Of a stretch of 64,000 bases of DNA, positions 34,305 to 43,003 are shown piece by piece. Source of the DNA: Bacillus sp. AFS015802 (GTDB lineage Bacteria > Bacillota > Bacilli > Bacillales > Bacillaceae_B); NCBI RefSeq assembly GCF_002561455.1, contig NZ_NTUP01000007.1, forward strand, positions 88,508 to 152,507. The letters are read 5' to 3'. The notes beneath the pieces are model-generated. The model saw only the letters and a program-made list of their open reading frames with translations. It was not told the DNA's origin and did no database searches. Each line of letters starts with the position of its first letter. The first letter of the stretch is position 1. Position numbers and translations under genes: made by a program.

Positions 34305-35294
34305 TTAGATCCACTCTTCAACGCAATGGACTGACTTTGCCTGTGTATCTAATTTAACCTTCTTTCCTATAGCCATAGGATGCATGGGATGAGTATGACA
34401 CGTGTCAAACTCACCTAAAACAGGGATCTCTTTATCATCTAATTGTTCCATCAGAATATCGATTGGCTTCCTACCAGTTCCTAGATCGTCATATCCCTCA
34501 TGTTTCCCCAAAATGATTCCTGACACCTTTTCAAAGATTCCGTGCATTTTTAACATCGCAAAGTTCTTTTCTACTATCGACGCATTTTTAGCGCAATCCT
34601 CTATCAATAAGACGTCCCCATTTTTTATAGTAGGGAAATACTCCGTACCAATAAAACCATACATCGCATTTACATTTCCACCTATTAATCGACCTTCCGC
34701 GACTCCGGTGTTTCTTGTTATCCATTCATTTCGATATAGCGTTTTTTCTTTTGTTTTGTCTAACCAATTAACAGGTTCATCAGACCAATAGGTAGGCATG
34801 GGAACTTCATAAGGAAGACTGCTTTCTGTCATAAAGTAGTTAACAAAGTATTGGTACGTATCGTTAACCAAAGGCTCGAATTCACCAAAAGAAGGAATGA
34901 GTGCAGGCCCATAATATGTAGTGATATTCGTTTTATGATAAAGTGCAAGAAGTATAGCCGTTGCATCTGAGTAACCTACTACGATCTTCGGATTATTTAT
35001 CAACGCTTCGTAATCTATATAGGGTAAAAGACTATTAGAATTGGTGCCACCTATCGTGGACATCACCATTTTTATTTCTGGATCTCGCAATAACTCATTT
35101 AATTCATTTGCACGCTCTTTAGGGGTACCTGAGCGATATCCTTCAGCCTTTCCTGTCAAATTTCCTTCGACTATACATAAACCTTTGCTCTCGAGGAATG
35201 ATTTTGCCCGTTCATATCGTTTTCTTGCTGTAACTGTTGCTGGTGATGATGGAGTGAAGATCCCCACTTTGTCACTTGCGTTTAATTTATTCAC
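34305..35294 (-). CDS. S66 family peptidase (LD-carboxypeptidase / MccF-like)
   Basis: The ~329-residue protein begins NKLNASDKVGIFTPSSPATV and has the S66 catalytic features: nucleophile Ser in VVGYSDATAILLAL, the glutamate in GGNVNAMYGFIGTEYFP and the C-terminal histidine region TCHTHPMHPMAIGKKVKLD. The GGTNSNSLL loop is as in microcin C7 self-immunity MccF proteins. It may therefore cleave murein L,D-peptides or detoxify aminoacyl-nucleotide antibiotics. Starts GTG at 35303 or 35294 are both possible; the latter fits the fold start. Confidence 0.85.
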   Translation of the reverse strand: MNKLNASDKVGIFTPSSPATVTARKRYERAKSFLESKGLCIVEGNLTGKAEGYRSGTPKERANELNELLRDPEIKMVMSTIGGTNSNSLLPYIDYEALINNPKIVVGYSDATAILLALYHKTNITTYYGPALIPSFGEFEPLVNDTYQYFVNYFMTESSLPYEVPMPTYWSDEPVNWLDKTKEKTLYRNEWITRNTGVAEGRLIGGNVNAMYGFIGTEYFPTIKNGDVLLIEDCAKNASIVEKNFAMLKMHGIFEKVSGIILGKHEGYDDLGTGRKPIDILMEQLDDKEIPVLGEFDTCHTHPMHPMAIGKKVKLDTQAKSVHCVEEWI

Positions 35295-35509
35295 GGAAGC
35301 CACCGTCCTTTCTTTCAGGAAAAATGTATTTCAACAATATGTATAGTTGCACAATCAACTATCAAACGTAATATCCTTACATGGGTATACATCTGCAAAC
35401 CAACGTAATACTCCATTATGATGGTTTATAATTTGTTGGGCAGTCTACGGTAGCTACCGAATACCGAAACTAAGAGAAGTAAAATCATAAATATAACGTA
35501 AATGGATAA

Positions 35510-35635
35510 TCAATTGATTTCTTTTAAACCTTTATTATTGGCCGCTACCCATATTGATAATCCAATCAGCATTAAGGAACAAAATCCAATAACAAGGAGT
35601 AAAATCAGCAAGAATATAATCCAAGTATTTTCCAC
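35510..35635 (-). CDS. Small membrane protein, 41 aa
   Basis: A GTG directly after the stop of the 35636 gene opens MENTWIIFLLILLLVIGFCS then LMLIGLSIWV and a short polar tail. It is one long hydrophobic segment with no independent ribosome binding site, so it would rely on translational coupling. No other feature was seen in the rest of the 35304-35509 gap. Confidence 0.4.
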   Translation of the reverse strand: MENTWIIFLLILLLVIGFCSLMLIGLSIWVAANNKGLKEIN

Positions 35636-36064
35636 TTATTTACATTGGTTACTTTCAACATGCTTCCCTTCCTTTGGCAAACTCCCCTCTGGTGGTGTCC
35701 AAGCATTCTGACAAATATTCTTTTCATCTACCACTGAGTATGTATAAGTCCAGCCTTTTTCGTTTTCAAACTCAACATTTAAATGATAAGGATTGTATTG
35801 CCTCCCTGTTAGATGACCAATTTCCCACTCTTGATTGGGGTATCTCTTCTCAAGAATATGGTTTAGTTGTTCTGTCTTCTTTGATACTTGATAATCAATA
35901 AAGTAGGGTCGAATCACGAAGAATGAAAGGACTATAACAGTTAGTGAGGACGCGAAAATTAAACAGAGTTTTCTAATCTTTTCAGGCAATAAAAATGCGA
36001 CTGCAAATATGATCATGATAAACGCAGCACACGTGGTCATTTCAACTACTGTTATTGGATGCAC
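35636..36064 (-). CDS. Membrane-anchored uncharacterised protein, 142 aa
   Basis: The GTG at 36064 lies six bases after GGGGGG. The protein has two N-terminal helices (AAFIMIIFAVAFLLPEK and CLIFASSLTVIVLSFFVI) and an extracellular domain with HILEKRYPNQEWEIGHL, WTYTYSVVDEKNIC and PEGSLPKEGKH, including two Cys residues (IC and QCK). A decayed copy of its C-terminus lies at 27713. It resembles small exported Bacillus proteins of the DUF3139 kind, but I am not sure. Confidence 0.55.
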   Translation of the reverse strand: MHPITVVEMTTCAAFIMIIFAVAFLLPEKIRKLCLIFASSLTVIVLSFFVIRPYFIDYQVSKKTEQLNHILEKRYPNQEWEIGHLTGRQYNPYHLNVEFENEKGWTYTYSVVDEKNICQNAWTPPEGSLPKEGKHVESNQCK

Positions 36065-36129
36065 AAAAATCCCCCCATCGTTCCCAAGAGCCTTAAAAGA
36101 AGATCCATTATAATTATGAAGCAAAAAGA

Positions 36130-36354
36130 TTATGGGTTTATATATTTACTTTTATCTTTATCATCAGCACTATCATTTTCTTCTTCTTGTTCATCTTCAA
36201 TATTTTCTTCCTGAAACTCGCTTACAGTCTGGCCAGTTATATGGTCAAACGGGGTGTAGTAATGATGAGGATTTTTCTTCTTAATTAATACTCTATAAGC
36301 TACTATTAGAATGAATATTACAAACACCAATACAATAGTTGACGTTAAATACAA
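36130..36354 (-). CDS. Small membrane protein, DUF3951-like, 74 aa
   Basis: One helix (TSTIVLVFVIFILIVAYRVL) is followed by KKKNPHHYYTPFDHITGQTV and a very acidic tail (EENIEDEQEEENDSADD). The YTPFDxIxG box is shared with the protein at 21352. The start codon (TTG at 36354) is uncertain because the binding site is weak. It lies between the alpha/beta hydrolase and the 35636 gene. Confidence 0.6.
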   Translation of the reverse strand: MYLTSTIVLVFVIFILIVAYRVLIKKKNPHHYYTPFDHITGQTVSEFQEENIEDEQEEENDSADDKDKSKYINP

Positions 36355-36421
36355 TAAAAAAAGAATCCTGAAACCCCTCCCGAAATTAAGTTTGCGTGTT
36401 CAGTTAACCCAACCTCTCATT

Positions 36422-37345
36422 TTAGGTTTGTGCTGGCACACTATCCCCCCGCTGTACCATTTTATGTACACACTTAATAATCAAATCCGGTCGCTCTAAG
36501 AACACAGAATGCCCTGAATGACTCGCAAACATTAATTCACCCTTTAAAGACATTTTACTCTGGTTGGTAATGAACTCTTTCCATTTTTCCTCGAACACTC
36601 TTAACTCCCATTCAGGTATTCCATTGTCCAATTCAGATTTAATCGTAAATTCTTTGTCCCGCCCAATGACGATCAATGGAACATCGGGAAAATCTCCTAA
36701 ACTCCTAATAACTTCTGCATCTTTCGTCCATTCCTTAATCTCTGATGCCATCGCTTTATATAGTAATGGGGTCACCTGAAAGTCCATCAGTTTTTGCTGA
36801 ATGGTCTTCGGAAATTGACGTTGTTTTTCATTAAGTGAGGGTTTCAGTATTTTCATTAGTTCTTGCTCACTTTTGGTTGAATACTCCAAGCTTTTTTCAA
36901 TCCACAATTGATCTGTCTCTTGATTTAAAACAGGTAGATCGAGCTTTTCTAATTCTTTTAAGTCAACAGAAGTCGAGTCCACTAATATCACTCCGGCCAC
37001 CTTTTCAGGGTGAACTTTAGCGAAATGTTGAACACAAAGGCCTCCATACGAGTGTCCCATTAAATAAATCGGCTCGTCGATTTGAAAGTAATTGAGTATT
37101 TCAGCTAAATCACTTATGGTTGATGCCGTGTTTTGAATCCCAGCCCCGATCTCACTCCGCCCCAGTCCCTGCCGATGAAACGCTAAGACTCTATACGATT
37201 TACTTAAATTTTCTATTACCTCATACCACTCTTCAAATGAGCAGCCCATTCCTGTAAGGACAATTACCAGTGGACCTTTATTCCCTTTAATAAGAACTTC
37301 AATTTTGTGGTCATTGATTTTGATCAGTTGATTAATAAATCTCAA
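36422..37345 (-). CDS. Alpha/beta hydrolase
   Basis: The ~307-residue protein has VIVLTGMGCSFEEWYEVI, the RQGLGRS loop, nucleophile GHSYGGLC, the acid in VPLIVIGRDKEF and the catalytic His in SHSGHSVFLERPD. The promoter (37366-37394) puts the transcript start downstream of the first possible TTG (37360), so the TTG at 37345 behind GAGG is the more likely start. A second, nearly erased copy of its end lies at 30474-30595. The substrate is unknown. Confidence 0.85.
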   Translation of the reverse strand: MRFINQLIKINDHKIEVLIKGNKGPLVIVLTGMGCSFEEWYEVIENLSKSYRVLAFHRQGLGRSEIGAGIQNTASTISDLAEILNYFQIDEPIYLMGHSYGGLCVQHFAKVHPEKVAGVILVDSTSVDLKELEKLDLPVLNQETDQLWIEKSLEYSTKSEQELMKILKPSLNEKQRQFPKTIQQKLMDFQVTPLLYKAMASEIKEWTKDAEVIRSLGDFPDVPLIVIGRDKEFTIKSELDNGIPEWELRVFEEKWKEFITNQSKMSLKGELMFASHSGHSVFLERPDLIIKCVHKMVQRGDSVPAQT

Positions 37346-37365
37346 TCCTTTCTTCCTCAATACTA

Positions 37366-37394
37366 ATTATTCCAAATTTTGTGTATTTGGGCAA
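37366..37394 (-). promoter_or_regulatory. Extended -10 promoter, copy D
   Basis: On the minus strand: -35 TTGCCC (37389-37394), a 17-base spacer ending in TGG, and -10 AATAAT (37366-37371), then TAGTAT. Confidence 0.7.
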
Positions 37395-37473
37395 TGCTCT
37401 TGTTTAAATAACTGGCCTCATAACTGAACAGGGGGAACCCGAATAGAGTGAAGAAATTTCCTCACTCCCATCT

Positions 37474-37510
37474 AAAAAACATCCCATGGCCAGCCCACGG
37501 GACGTTTTTT
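37474..37510. terminator. Hairpin terminator next to a short repeat array
   Basis: AAAAAACATCCCATGG and CCACGGGACGTTTTTT pair with two mismatched positions. A similar AAAAAACGTCCC hairpin precedes the related array at 47.7 kb. Confidence 0.7.
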
Positions 37511-37589
37511 AGGATGTTTTTTCATTTAATACTCTATTTTAACCGTTTAGCCCTTCAATCTCATACTACTGAAAAGAGGTCCGAAGAAG

Positions 37590-37712
37590 AATCATGCCAG
37601 ATTCACACTTATCATGCGGGATTTGGAATAATTATGCGGCTTCACTAGTAATCGTGCGAGTTTCAGAGGCAATCCTGCATGATTTCCGATAATCATGCCG
37701 CAGTGTCGAATC
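37590..37712. repeat. Degenerate ~20-bp tandem array (AATCATGCG unit)
   Basis: About six units of the form AATCRTGCGRGATTT follow each other at 19-22 base spacing. The unit and its order are shared with 47796-47930. No ORF or promoter was seen in the 480-base gap that holds it. Confidence 0.7.
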
Positions 37713-37737
37713 CTCTTATTCTGTAAGCATGAAAAGC

Positions 37738-37796
37738 TCAACGGGTACAGGTACAGCGACTCTTCTCCAGATAGCCAAGGGCCCTGTACCCGTTGA
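37738..37796. repeat. Dispersed hairpin element, ACGGGTACAGG arms
   Basis: AACGGGTACAGG and CCTGTACCCGTT form a perfect 12-bp stem with a long loop. It belongs to the same long-loop family as 10404 and 48192, with compensatory changes in both arms. Confidence 0.7.
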
Positions 37797-37840
37797 TACC
37801 TCGCATAATTTTTAAGCCATAGATCAGCCGGTCATTCATT

Positions 37841-38302
37841 TTAGCCATTAAAAAGTTGCTCATTCATTACGCTAATTGGATATATGTTTTCTTCTAATAA
37901 GTTATTAATTATTTGTATTAATACATGCGGTTCTCTTAAATCCTCTTTTTCAAATGCTAAAAGGTCATTCGTTTTTATCCACCTGCTGTCAGTAATTTCA
38001 TCTTCTTCAAGCGTTAATGTACCTCCAGTAACCTCACCAATAAAATGAAATAAAATGACTTGATTGTTCGTATTACTGGTAAAATTATATACTCCAGTCA
38101 TGCCAATCAGTTTTACATCTAAACCCGTTTCCTCTTTAGCTTCCCTCCTGGCTGAATAAAGAATATACTCACCATACTCTATATGCCCACTCGGAAAGTT
38201 CCACTTATGGACGGCATTGGGTTTATTTTCTTTTATCATTAAGACTTTATCATGATGAAAGATTGATACACTTGCTACTAATACAATTCCATCTTGAGAC
38301 AT
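37841..38302 (-). CDS. NUDIX hydrolase
   Basis: The 153-residue protein has the Nudix box GHIEYGEYILYSARREAKEE followed by TGLDV, and the opening LVASVSIFHHDKVLMIKENK. The ATG lies behind GAGGAGAAATGA. The substrate is unknown. Confidence 0.9.
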   Translation of the reverse strand: MSQDGIVLVASVSIFHHDKVLMIKENKPNAVHKWNFPSGHIEYGEYILYSARREAKEETGLDVKLIGMTGVYNFTSNTNNQVILFHFIGEVTGGTLTLEEDEITDSRWIKTNDLLAFEKEDLREPHVLIQIINNLLEENIYPISVMNEQLFNG

Positions 38303-38467
38303 TCATTTCTCCTCAATTCTATTTAAATACCGCATTTTCTTTATTATGTACTCTTTTTAACCTGACGTATCCATACTCCCTTACGGCTTCTGTCATATAT
38401 CCATGCCCACTAATGGCGAGTTCTGTAAAAAGCGGTACTACGCCAACCTCATTGCTTTCAATAAATC

Positions 38468-38503
38468 AAAATCCTAGTGATACAATTTATATCACTAGGA
38501 TCA
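38468..38503 (-). terminator. Terminator of the aldo/keto reductase gene
   Basis: ATCCTAGTGATA and TATCACTAGGAT form a perfect 12-bp stem with a 7-base loop, then TTTT on the minus strand, directly after the stop of the gene at 38516. Confidence 0.85.
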
Positions 38504-38515
38504 AGGACAAACGAA

Positions 38516-39322
38516 TTATAAGTTTTCAATTTTTTTCATATCTTCTGCAGATAATTCGAAATCGAAAAGATCTAGATTAGATGCCTGATTTTCGCGGTTG
38601 TGAGATTTAGGAATGACGATCACACCACGTTGGATTTGATATTTTAATAAGACTTGTGCGCCAGATTTTTTATAGGATTCCCCAATTTCATCCAAAACAT
38701 CTTTTTGATGGGCTTCGGCTTTCATAGGTCCCCATGCAACAGGTGCAATGCCCTCTTCTTTTAATATAGTAAGGAGATCTTTGTTAGGTTCTTTTAGGTT
38801 AATTTGAATTTGATTAACCGCTGGCTTCACTTTAGCGAATTCGTTCAATTCTTCCAGATGATCTTTTCCAAAGTTTGAAACGCCGATTGCTTTTAGTTTG
38901 CCCGCTTCGTAATATTCTTCAAAGACTTCCCAAGTGTTTTGAAGTTGTACCTTGTCTTCGATAGGAAAGTGAATAAGAAGCAGATCAAGATAGTCGGTTT
39001 GAAAGTTTTTTAGACTGTTATCGATTGCTGCCCGAGTAGCTTCCTTTGAAGAAATATATTCTTCATCGGCTGGAACTTTTGTCGTAATAAATAACTCTTC
39101 CCGAGGCACTGTGCTTTCTGCTAAAACTCTTCCGACAAGTTCTTCGTTTCGATACATGATGGCTGCATCTATTGAACGGTACCCCAACTCAAGTGCTGAT
39201 AGAAGTTCAGGAATTTCATTTGTTAACGCCGCGTTATACTCATGATTTTCTTTCCCATACGTATTTGTACCTGTACCTACAATTGGCATTTTCAACCCAT
39301 TATTAAGTGTGATGTATTCCAT
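38516..39322 (-). CDS. Aldo/keto reductase
   Basis: The 268-residue protein starts MEYITLNNGLKMPIVGTGTN and has the AKR signatures: YRSIDAAIMYRNEELVGRVL (catalytic D and Y), TTKVPADEEY (Lys), LLLIHFPIEDKV (His) and the C-terminal VIVIPKSHNRENQASNLD. The ATG at 39322 was chosen over a GTG at 39334 because it begins the conserved fold. It is likely an NADPH-dependent carbonyl reductase. Confidence 0.9.
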   Translation of the reverse strand: MEYITLNNGLKMPIVGTGTNTYGKENHEYNAALTNEIPELLSALELGYRSIDAAIMYRNEELVGRVLAESTVPREELFITTKVPADEEYISSKEATRAAIDNSLKNFQTDYLDLLLIHFPIEDKVQLQNTWEVFEEYYEAGKLKAIGVSNFGKDHLEELNEFAKVKPAVNQIQINLKEPNKDLLTILKEEGIAPVAWGPMKAEAHQKDVLDEIGESYKKSGAQVLLKYQIQRGVIVIPKSHNRENQASNLDLFDFELSAEDMKKIENL

Positions 39323-39529
39323 ATGGTTAAGCACTCCCTCTGTATACTCTATTCTTTCTGCTTACAAAATCCATCATATCAAATTATTGAATTTTCAAAA
39401 AGTAATATGGAAGGAGGGATATGTCCCACTTACGTCAATGCACAGGTACTTTTATTACATTTCTTCACCATTAATCTTGTTTCATTTACTAAATGAATGC
39501 TGTCCCATATGGGATAAACCTATGAAATG

Positions 39530-39736
39530 TTATACTTTACTATTATCCTTATCTCCTAAAAGCTTATCTAATTTTTCTTCGACCCGCTTTAGCCTGCTAT
39601 TTCTTCTCCTAAGGATAACGACAAATATAATGATGCCCACTGGGATGGCCAAAAGAAATAATAAAGACATTAACTGAAAAATAATATCACCTGTATTTAA
39701 GGTTGCTGTTGATTGCGCTGATGCTAATAAGAACAA
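39530..39736 (-). CDS. Small membrane protein, DUF4083-like
   Basis: The 68-residue protein has one long helix (DIIFQLMSLLFLLAIPVGII) followed by RRRNSRLKRVEEKLDKLLGD, a short coiled coil. This helix-plus-RxEEKLDKL layout is that of small Bacillus DUF4083-type proteins. The TTG at 39736 lies behind AAGGGGATG. The function is unknown. Confidence 0.6.
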   Translation of the reverse strand: MFLLASAQSTATLNTGDIIFQLMSLLFLLAIPVGIIIFVVILRRRNSRLKRVEEKLDKLLGDKDNSKV

Positions 39737-39788
39737 AGAAACATCCCCTTTTCAATATAATTTTTTATCAAAGTAACGTAAATTTATT

Positions 39789-41267
39789 TTAGTCCAAGCA
39801 TGGTGGTCTTCGAAGTTTGGTAGCTTGTTCCAAAGAATACCCCAGCTTAATCAAAGTCCCCTCACTAAATGCACTCCCGGCAAAAGTAATTCCAAAAGGT
39901 CTTCCGTTTTTCATATAACCTGCTGGGATGGCGATGGAAGGATAGCCGGCTTTGGCACAGATTGTAGAACCGATATAAGAAGGGAACAGGATGGCATCCA
40001 GATGATGGTTTTTCAACGCATAATCGATTCCCTGGTTTTGAGAAAAAAATAAATCTTCCAGTTTGGTATGTAAGTACTCAGGATTTGCTAACGTGTTATG
40101 GGGCAGACCCGCTCTATATTTCAGCATATTCTGTCCGTACTTTAACGTTTTGCCTTCGTTCTTTTTATTAAATTCTATTAATTCTTTATCGGAATGGACA
40201 GGCAGGTGAGAAGGCAATTGGGAAAGATAGTTTCCCAGTGCATGCTTCATTTCATATACAGGCACTCCCCAGCTCCATTCTCTGTGGAAAGAGGGAATGT
40301 CTATTTTCTGGATCACTTCCGCTCCTTTCTTACTCAAGATTTCAATGACATGCTGAAAAAGCTCATCATCGTACTCACCGGAATCTTTGTAATAGTCTTC
40401 AGGGGCATCCATGTAGACACCAATTCTTGCCCCATCCACTCCATTCGGATCTAGAAAAGGAGTGTAATCTTGAAAGGCTGCACCCTCACTTTTGAAGGTA
40501 GCCGGGTCAGTCTGATCCACACCCGTTAAAGCACCTAATAAAATAGCTGCGTCTGTAACCGTCCTTGCAAATGGACCTGGAGTATCTTGTGTATACGTAA
40601 ATGGAATGATCCCGCTGCGGCTAATTAAACCTACGGTGGGTTTGATTCCTACTACCGAGTTTTGAGTGCCAGGACTAAGAATGGAGGCGTCTGTTTCAGT
40701 CCCGATAGACACAGTGGTTAAGTTGGCCGCGACGGCCACAGCAGAGCCTGAACTTGAACCCCCGACAAATAATTCACCCGGTTCATAAGGGTTCAAGGTT
40801 TGACCACCCCTTGAACTGTAGCCTGCCCACATCGTGGTAGACATTCCATTCGCTAATTCGGTCATATTGGTTTTCCCCATAATGACAGCCCCGGCTTCCC
40901 TTAGCTTTTCCACTAAAAAAGCATCCTTTGTACTCAAGTGGTTTTCTAAAGCTAAGACTCCTGCGCTCGTATGCATTTTATCTTTGGTTTCGATATTGTC
41001 TTTAAGCAATATAGGAATGCCGTGAAGTGGACCTCTGGACCCTTTCATCTTCCGTTCGTGATCTAATCCCTCTGCAATAAAAATAGCATCAGGATTGATT
41101 TCCAGGACAGCATTCAATTTGGGTCCGCTTTGATCGTACTTGGCTATCCTGTCCAGATAATACATAACGAGTTCCCTTGATGTGATTACGTTCTCCTCAA
41201 ATGCAGCTTGAATGTCTTTAATCGTTAATTCACGGTTGAGAAGTTCATTAAAAGTAAGATCCATCAT
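39789..41267 (-). CDS. Amidase-signature family enzyme
   Basis: This 492-residue protein shows the Ser-cisSer-Lys triad: Lys in GIPILLKDNIETKD, the cis-Ser in FVGGSSSGSAVAVAANLT and the nucleophile Ser in SPGTQNSVVGIKPTVGLI with ETDAS upstream. It fits the GatA/AmiE-like amidase family but is not in a gatCAB cluster, so it is probably a general amide hydrolase. The ATG lies behind GTGAAGGATT. Confidence 0.9.
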   Translation of the reverse strand: MMDLTFNELLNRELTIKDIQAAFEENVITSRELVMYYLDRIAKYDQSGPKLNAVLEINPDAIFIAEGLDHERKMKGSRGPLHGIPILLKDNIETKDKMHTSAGVLALENHLSTKDAFLVEKLREAGAVIMGKTNMTELANGMSTTMWAGYSSRGGQTLNPYEPGELFVGGSSSGSAVAVAANLTTVSIGTETDASILSPGTQNSVVGIKPTVGLISRSGIIPFTYTQDTPGPFARTVTDAAILLGALTGVDQTDPATFKSEGAAFQDYTPFLDPNGVDGARIGVYMDAPEDYYKDSGEYDDELFQHVIEILSKKGAEVIQKIDIPSFHREWSWGVPVYEMKHALGNYLSQLPSHLPVHSDKELIEFNKKNEGKTLKYGQNMLKYRAGLPHNTLANPEYLHTKLEDLFFSQNQGIDYALKNHHLDAILFPSYIGSTICAKAGYPSIAIPAGYMKNGRPFGITFAGSAFSEGTLIKLGYSLEQATKLRRPPCLD

Positions 41268-41402
41268 AATCCTTCACCCATTCACCTATGTAATGATAAT
41301 CAACATCATTTTAACATATTTTGACACATTCACCCTCTCATAAATGAAATAAAAGCGACTAATAAGGACTCTGTGGGGAATTCAAGTTTTATTTAAAACT
41401 TT

Positions 41403-41423
41403 ACAAACCGTCGGTCGGTATGT
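41403..41423. promoter_or_regulatory. TetR operator upstream of the TetR-DUF2269-DoxX operon
   Basis: ACAAACCG TCGGT CGGTATGT is a 21-base palindrome with 7 of 8 arm bases matching. It lies 45 bases upstream of the TetR start codon and resembles the ACCGACC-type sites of QacR-like regulators. Confidence 0.75.
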
Positions 41424-41468
41424 AATAATTTGATTAATAAAAAATCTAACAAGAAAGGATGAAGGGTA

Positions 41469-42062
41469 ATGGATCGGGAAACAAAAAGAAGGCAAACAAA
41501 AAATTTACTATTGGATACAACGAAAGCTTTGGTAGAAGAGAAAGGTTGTAATACCTTAACGTTGAACAATATTATTGAGCGCTCTGGACTTTCCAAAGGA
41601 GCCATTTATCACTATGTAAAAAGCAAGGATGAGCTGTTGGCATTAGTTTTAAAGGAGAGAATGGAAGAAATCAGTGATCGTTTTTTTGCTGAAGTAAATA
41701 AAGGAAAAAAAGAGTTTGAAGGACCTTTGAAAGAAATCGCAAAAAAATTACCATCGCTGCAAGATCCACAGGATGTCACAAACCAGATCTTTCTTTATTT
41801 ATTAACGAATAACGACCAGCCTGCTGTCCGTGAAATTATACAAAGTTTTTACCAACAGGCCGTTCAAATGTCTAAACATTGGATTACAAATGGTCAGGAT
41901 TCTGGGGTCATTCCATCATCAGTTAATGCTGATAAGACTGCGGAGTTATTCACTCTGATTTCCTATGGTTTCCGGGTCCGAAGTTCCACATTGAATGATT
42001 CTTATGCATTCAATATTGATGATTTCACTAAACTTATGGGGGAGTTACTGCAACCCCAATAA
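41469..42062 (+). CDS. TetR/AcrR family regulator
   Basis: The 197-residue protein has an N-terminal helix-turn-helix: CNTLTLNNIIERSGLSKGAI then YHYVKSKDELLALVLKER. The rest is a ligand-binding helical domain. The ATG lies behind AAGGATGAAGGGTA. It is the first gene of a three-gene operon with DUF2269 and DoxX proteins and likely represses it through the palindrome at 41403. Confidence 0.9.
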   Translation: MDRETKRRQTKNLLLDTTKALVEEKGCNTLTLNNIIERSGLSKGAIYHYVKSKDELLALVLKERMEEISDRFFAEVNKGKKEFEGPLKEIAKKLPSLQDPQDVTNQIFLYLLTNNDQPAVREIIQSFYQQAVQMSKHWITNGQDSGVIPSSVNADKTAELFTLISYGFRVRSSTLNDSYAFNIDDFTKLMGELLQPQ

Positions 42063-42084
42063 TAGAACAAAGGATGTGGACTCA

Positions 42085-42546
42085 ATGAACGTTTTGTTAT
42101 TTTTGCATATTTTTGGAGCAGTCATATTTCTCGGGAATATTGCCACAGCGGCACTCTGGAAAGTTAGAGCGGACCTCACTAAGGACCCAAAATTTATTCA
42201 TAACACTGTGAAAAACGTAATGTTGGCTGATTTCATCTTTACACTTCCGGGATTGATACTCATTATGATCTCCGGCATCCTGATGGCTGCCCAATCGGGA
42301 CACTCGTTAGCAGTCTTTAACTGGTTTACCTTATCATTATTCCTGTTCGTATTAACCGGTATCATTTGGTTCTCGATCCTGTTGCCAATACAACGGAGGT
42401 TAATTGATCACAGTGCCCAATCAATAACCAACGGTATGATATCCAGTGAGTATCGAAACGTTTCACGCTATTGGGCGATCTTTGGCATTACAGCTACTTT
42501 ATTACCTGTGGTCGTCCTTTATCTTATGGTAACCAAATCATTATAA
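42085..42546 (+). CDS. DUF2269 family membrane protein
   Basis: The 153-residue protein has four hydrophobic helices: MNVLLFLHIFGAVIFLGNIA, IFTLPGLILIMISGILMAA, FTLSLFLFVLTGIIWFSILL and WAIFGITATLLPVVVLYLMV. The LHIFGAVIFLGN opening is typical of DUF2269. It follows the TetR gene by 22 bases; a start at 41995 is possible but has no ribosome binding site. Its role is unknown. Confidence 0.85.
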   Translation: MNVLLFLHIFGAVIFLGNIATAALWKVRADLTKDPKFIHNTVKNVMLADFIFTLPGLILIMISGILMAAQSGHSLAVFNWFTLSLFLFVLTGIIWFSILLPIQRRLIDHSAQSITNGMISSEYRNVSRYWAIFGITATLLPVVVLYLMVTKSL

Positions 42547-42568
42547 TGAACCGGAAGGAGATAATCAG

Positions 42569-43003
42569 ATGGCTCCGTTTATCGTTCTATTCTTTACATT
42601 TATGATGTTTAGCGTAATTGGTTTCTTTGAACTACCTTTGAATGAATGGCAGACATCATTGCGCCTCGCCATTGCTCTTATGTTCACCTTTACAGCCATG
42701 GCTCACTGGGGAAAAAGTCGTTCAGACCTCATTAAGATGGTACCTCCCTCACTGCCTAATCCTACATTTATCGTATCGGTGACAGGAATTCTGGAGATTA
42801 TTGGTGCTATAGGTCTCTTGATACCGATTACATCTAGAATCGCCTCGATATGCTTAGCCCTTTTACTAATTGTCATGTTCCCGGCTAATATCCGTGCTGC
42901 AAAGAATAGTATAAAGATTGGAGAAAAACTTTCAGCCTCCCTACTACCAAGGACCCTTTTACAATTCATATTTATCACTGTCTTATTCTTAGTTGCAATG
43001 TAA
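42569..43003 (+). CDS. DoxX-like membrane protein
   Basis: The 144-residue protein has the DoxX pattern: ALMFTFTAMAHWGKSRSDL, TGILEIIGAIGLLIPITSR and a fourth helix FIFITVLFLVAM. The ATG lies behind GAAGGAGATAATCAG, 22 bases after the DUF2269 gene. DoxX-like proteins are linked to redox or membrane stress; the exact job here is unknown. Confidence 0.85.
   Translation: MAPFIVLFFTFMMFSVIGFFELPLNEWQTSLRLAIALMFTFTAMAHWGKSRSDLIKMVPPSLPNPTFIVSVTGILEIIGAIGLLIPITSRIASICLALLLIVMFPANIRAAKNSIKIGEKLSASLLPRTLLQFIFITVLFLVAM

Noticed and set aside
36422..37360. TTG at 37360 as hydrolase start
   Set aside because: The predicted transcript start from the promoter at 37366-37394 lies at or after this codon.
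37590..37712. Tandem array considered as a CRISPR
   Set aside because: Units are adjacent and degenerate with no unique spacers, and no cas genes are present. The same holds for 47796-47930.
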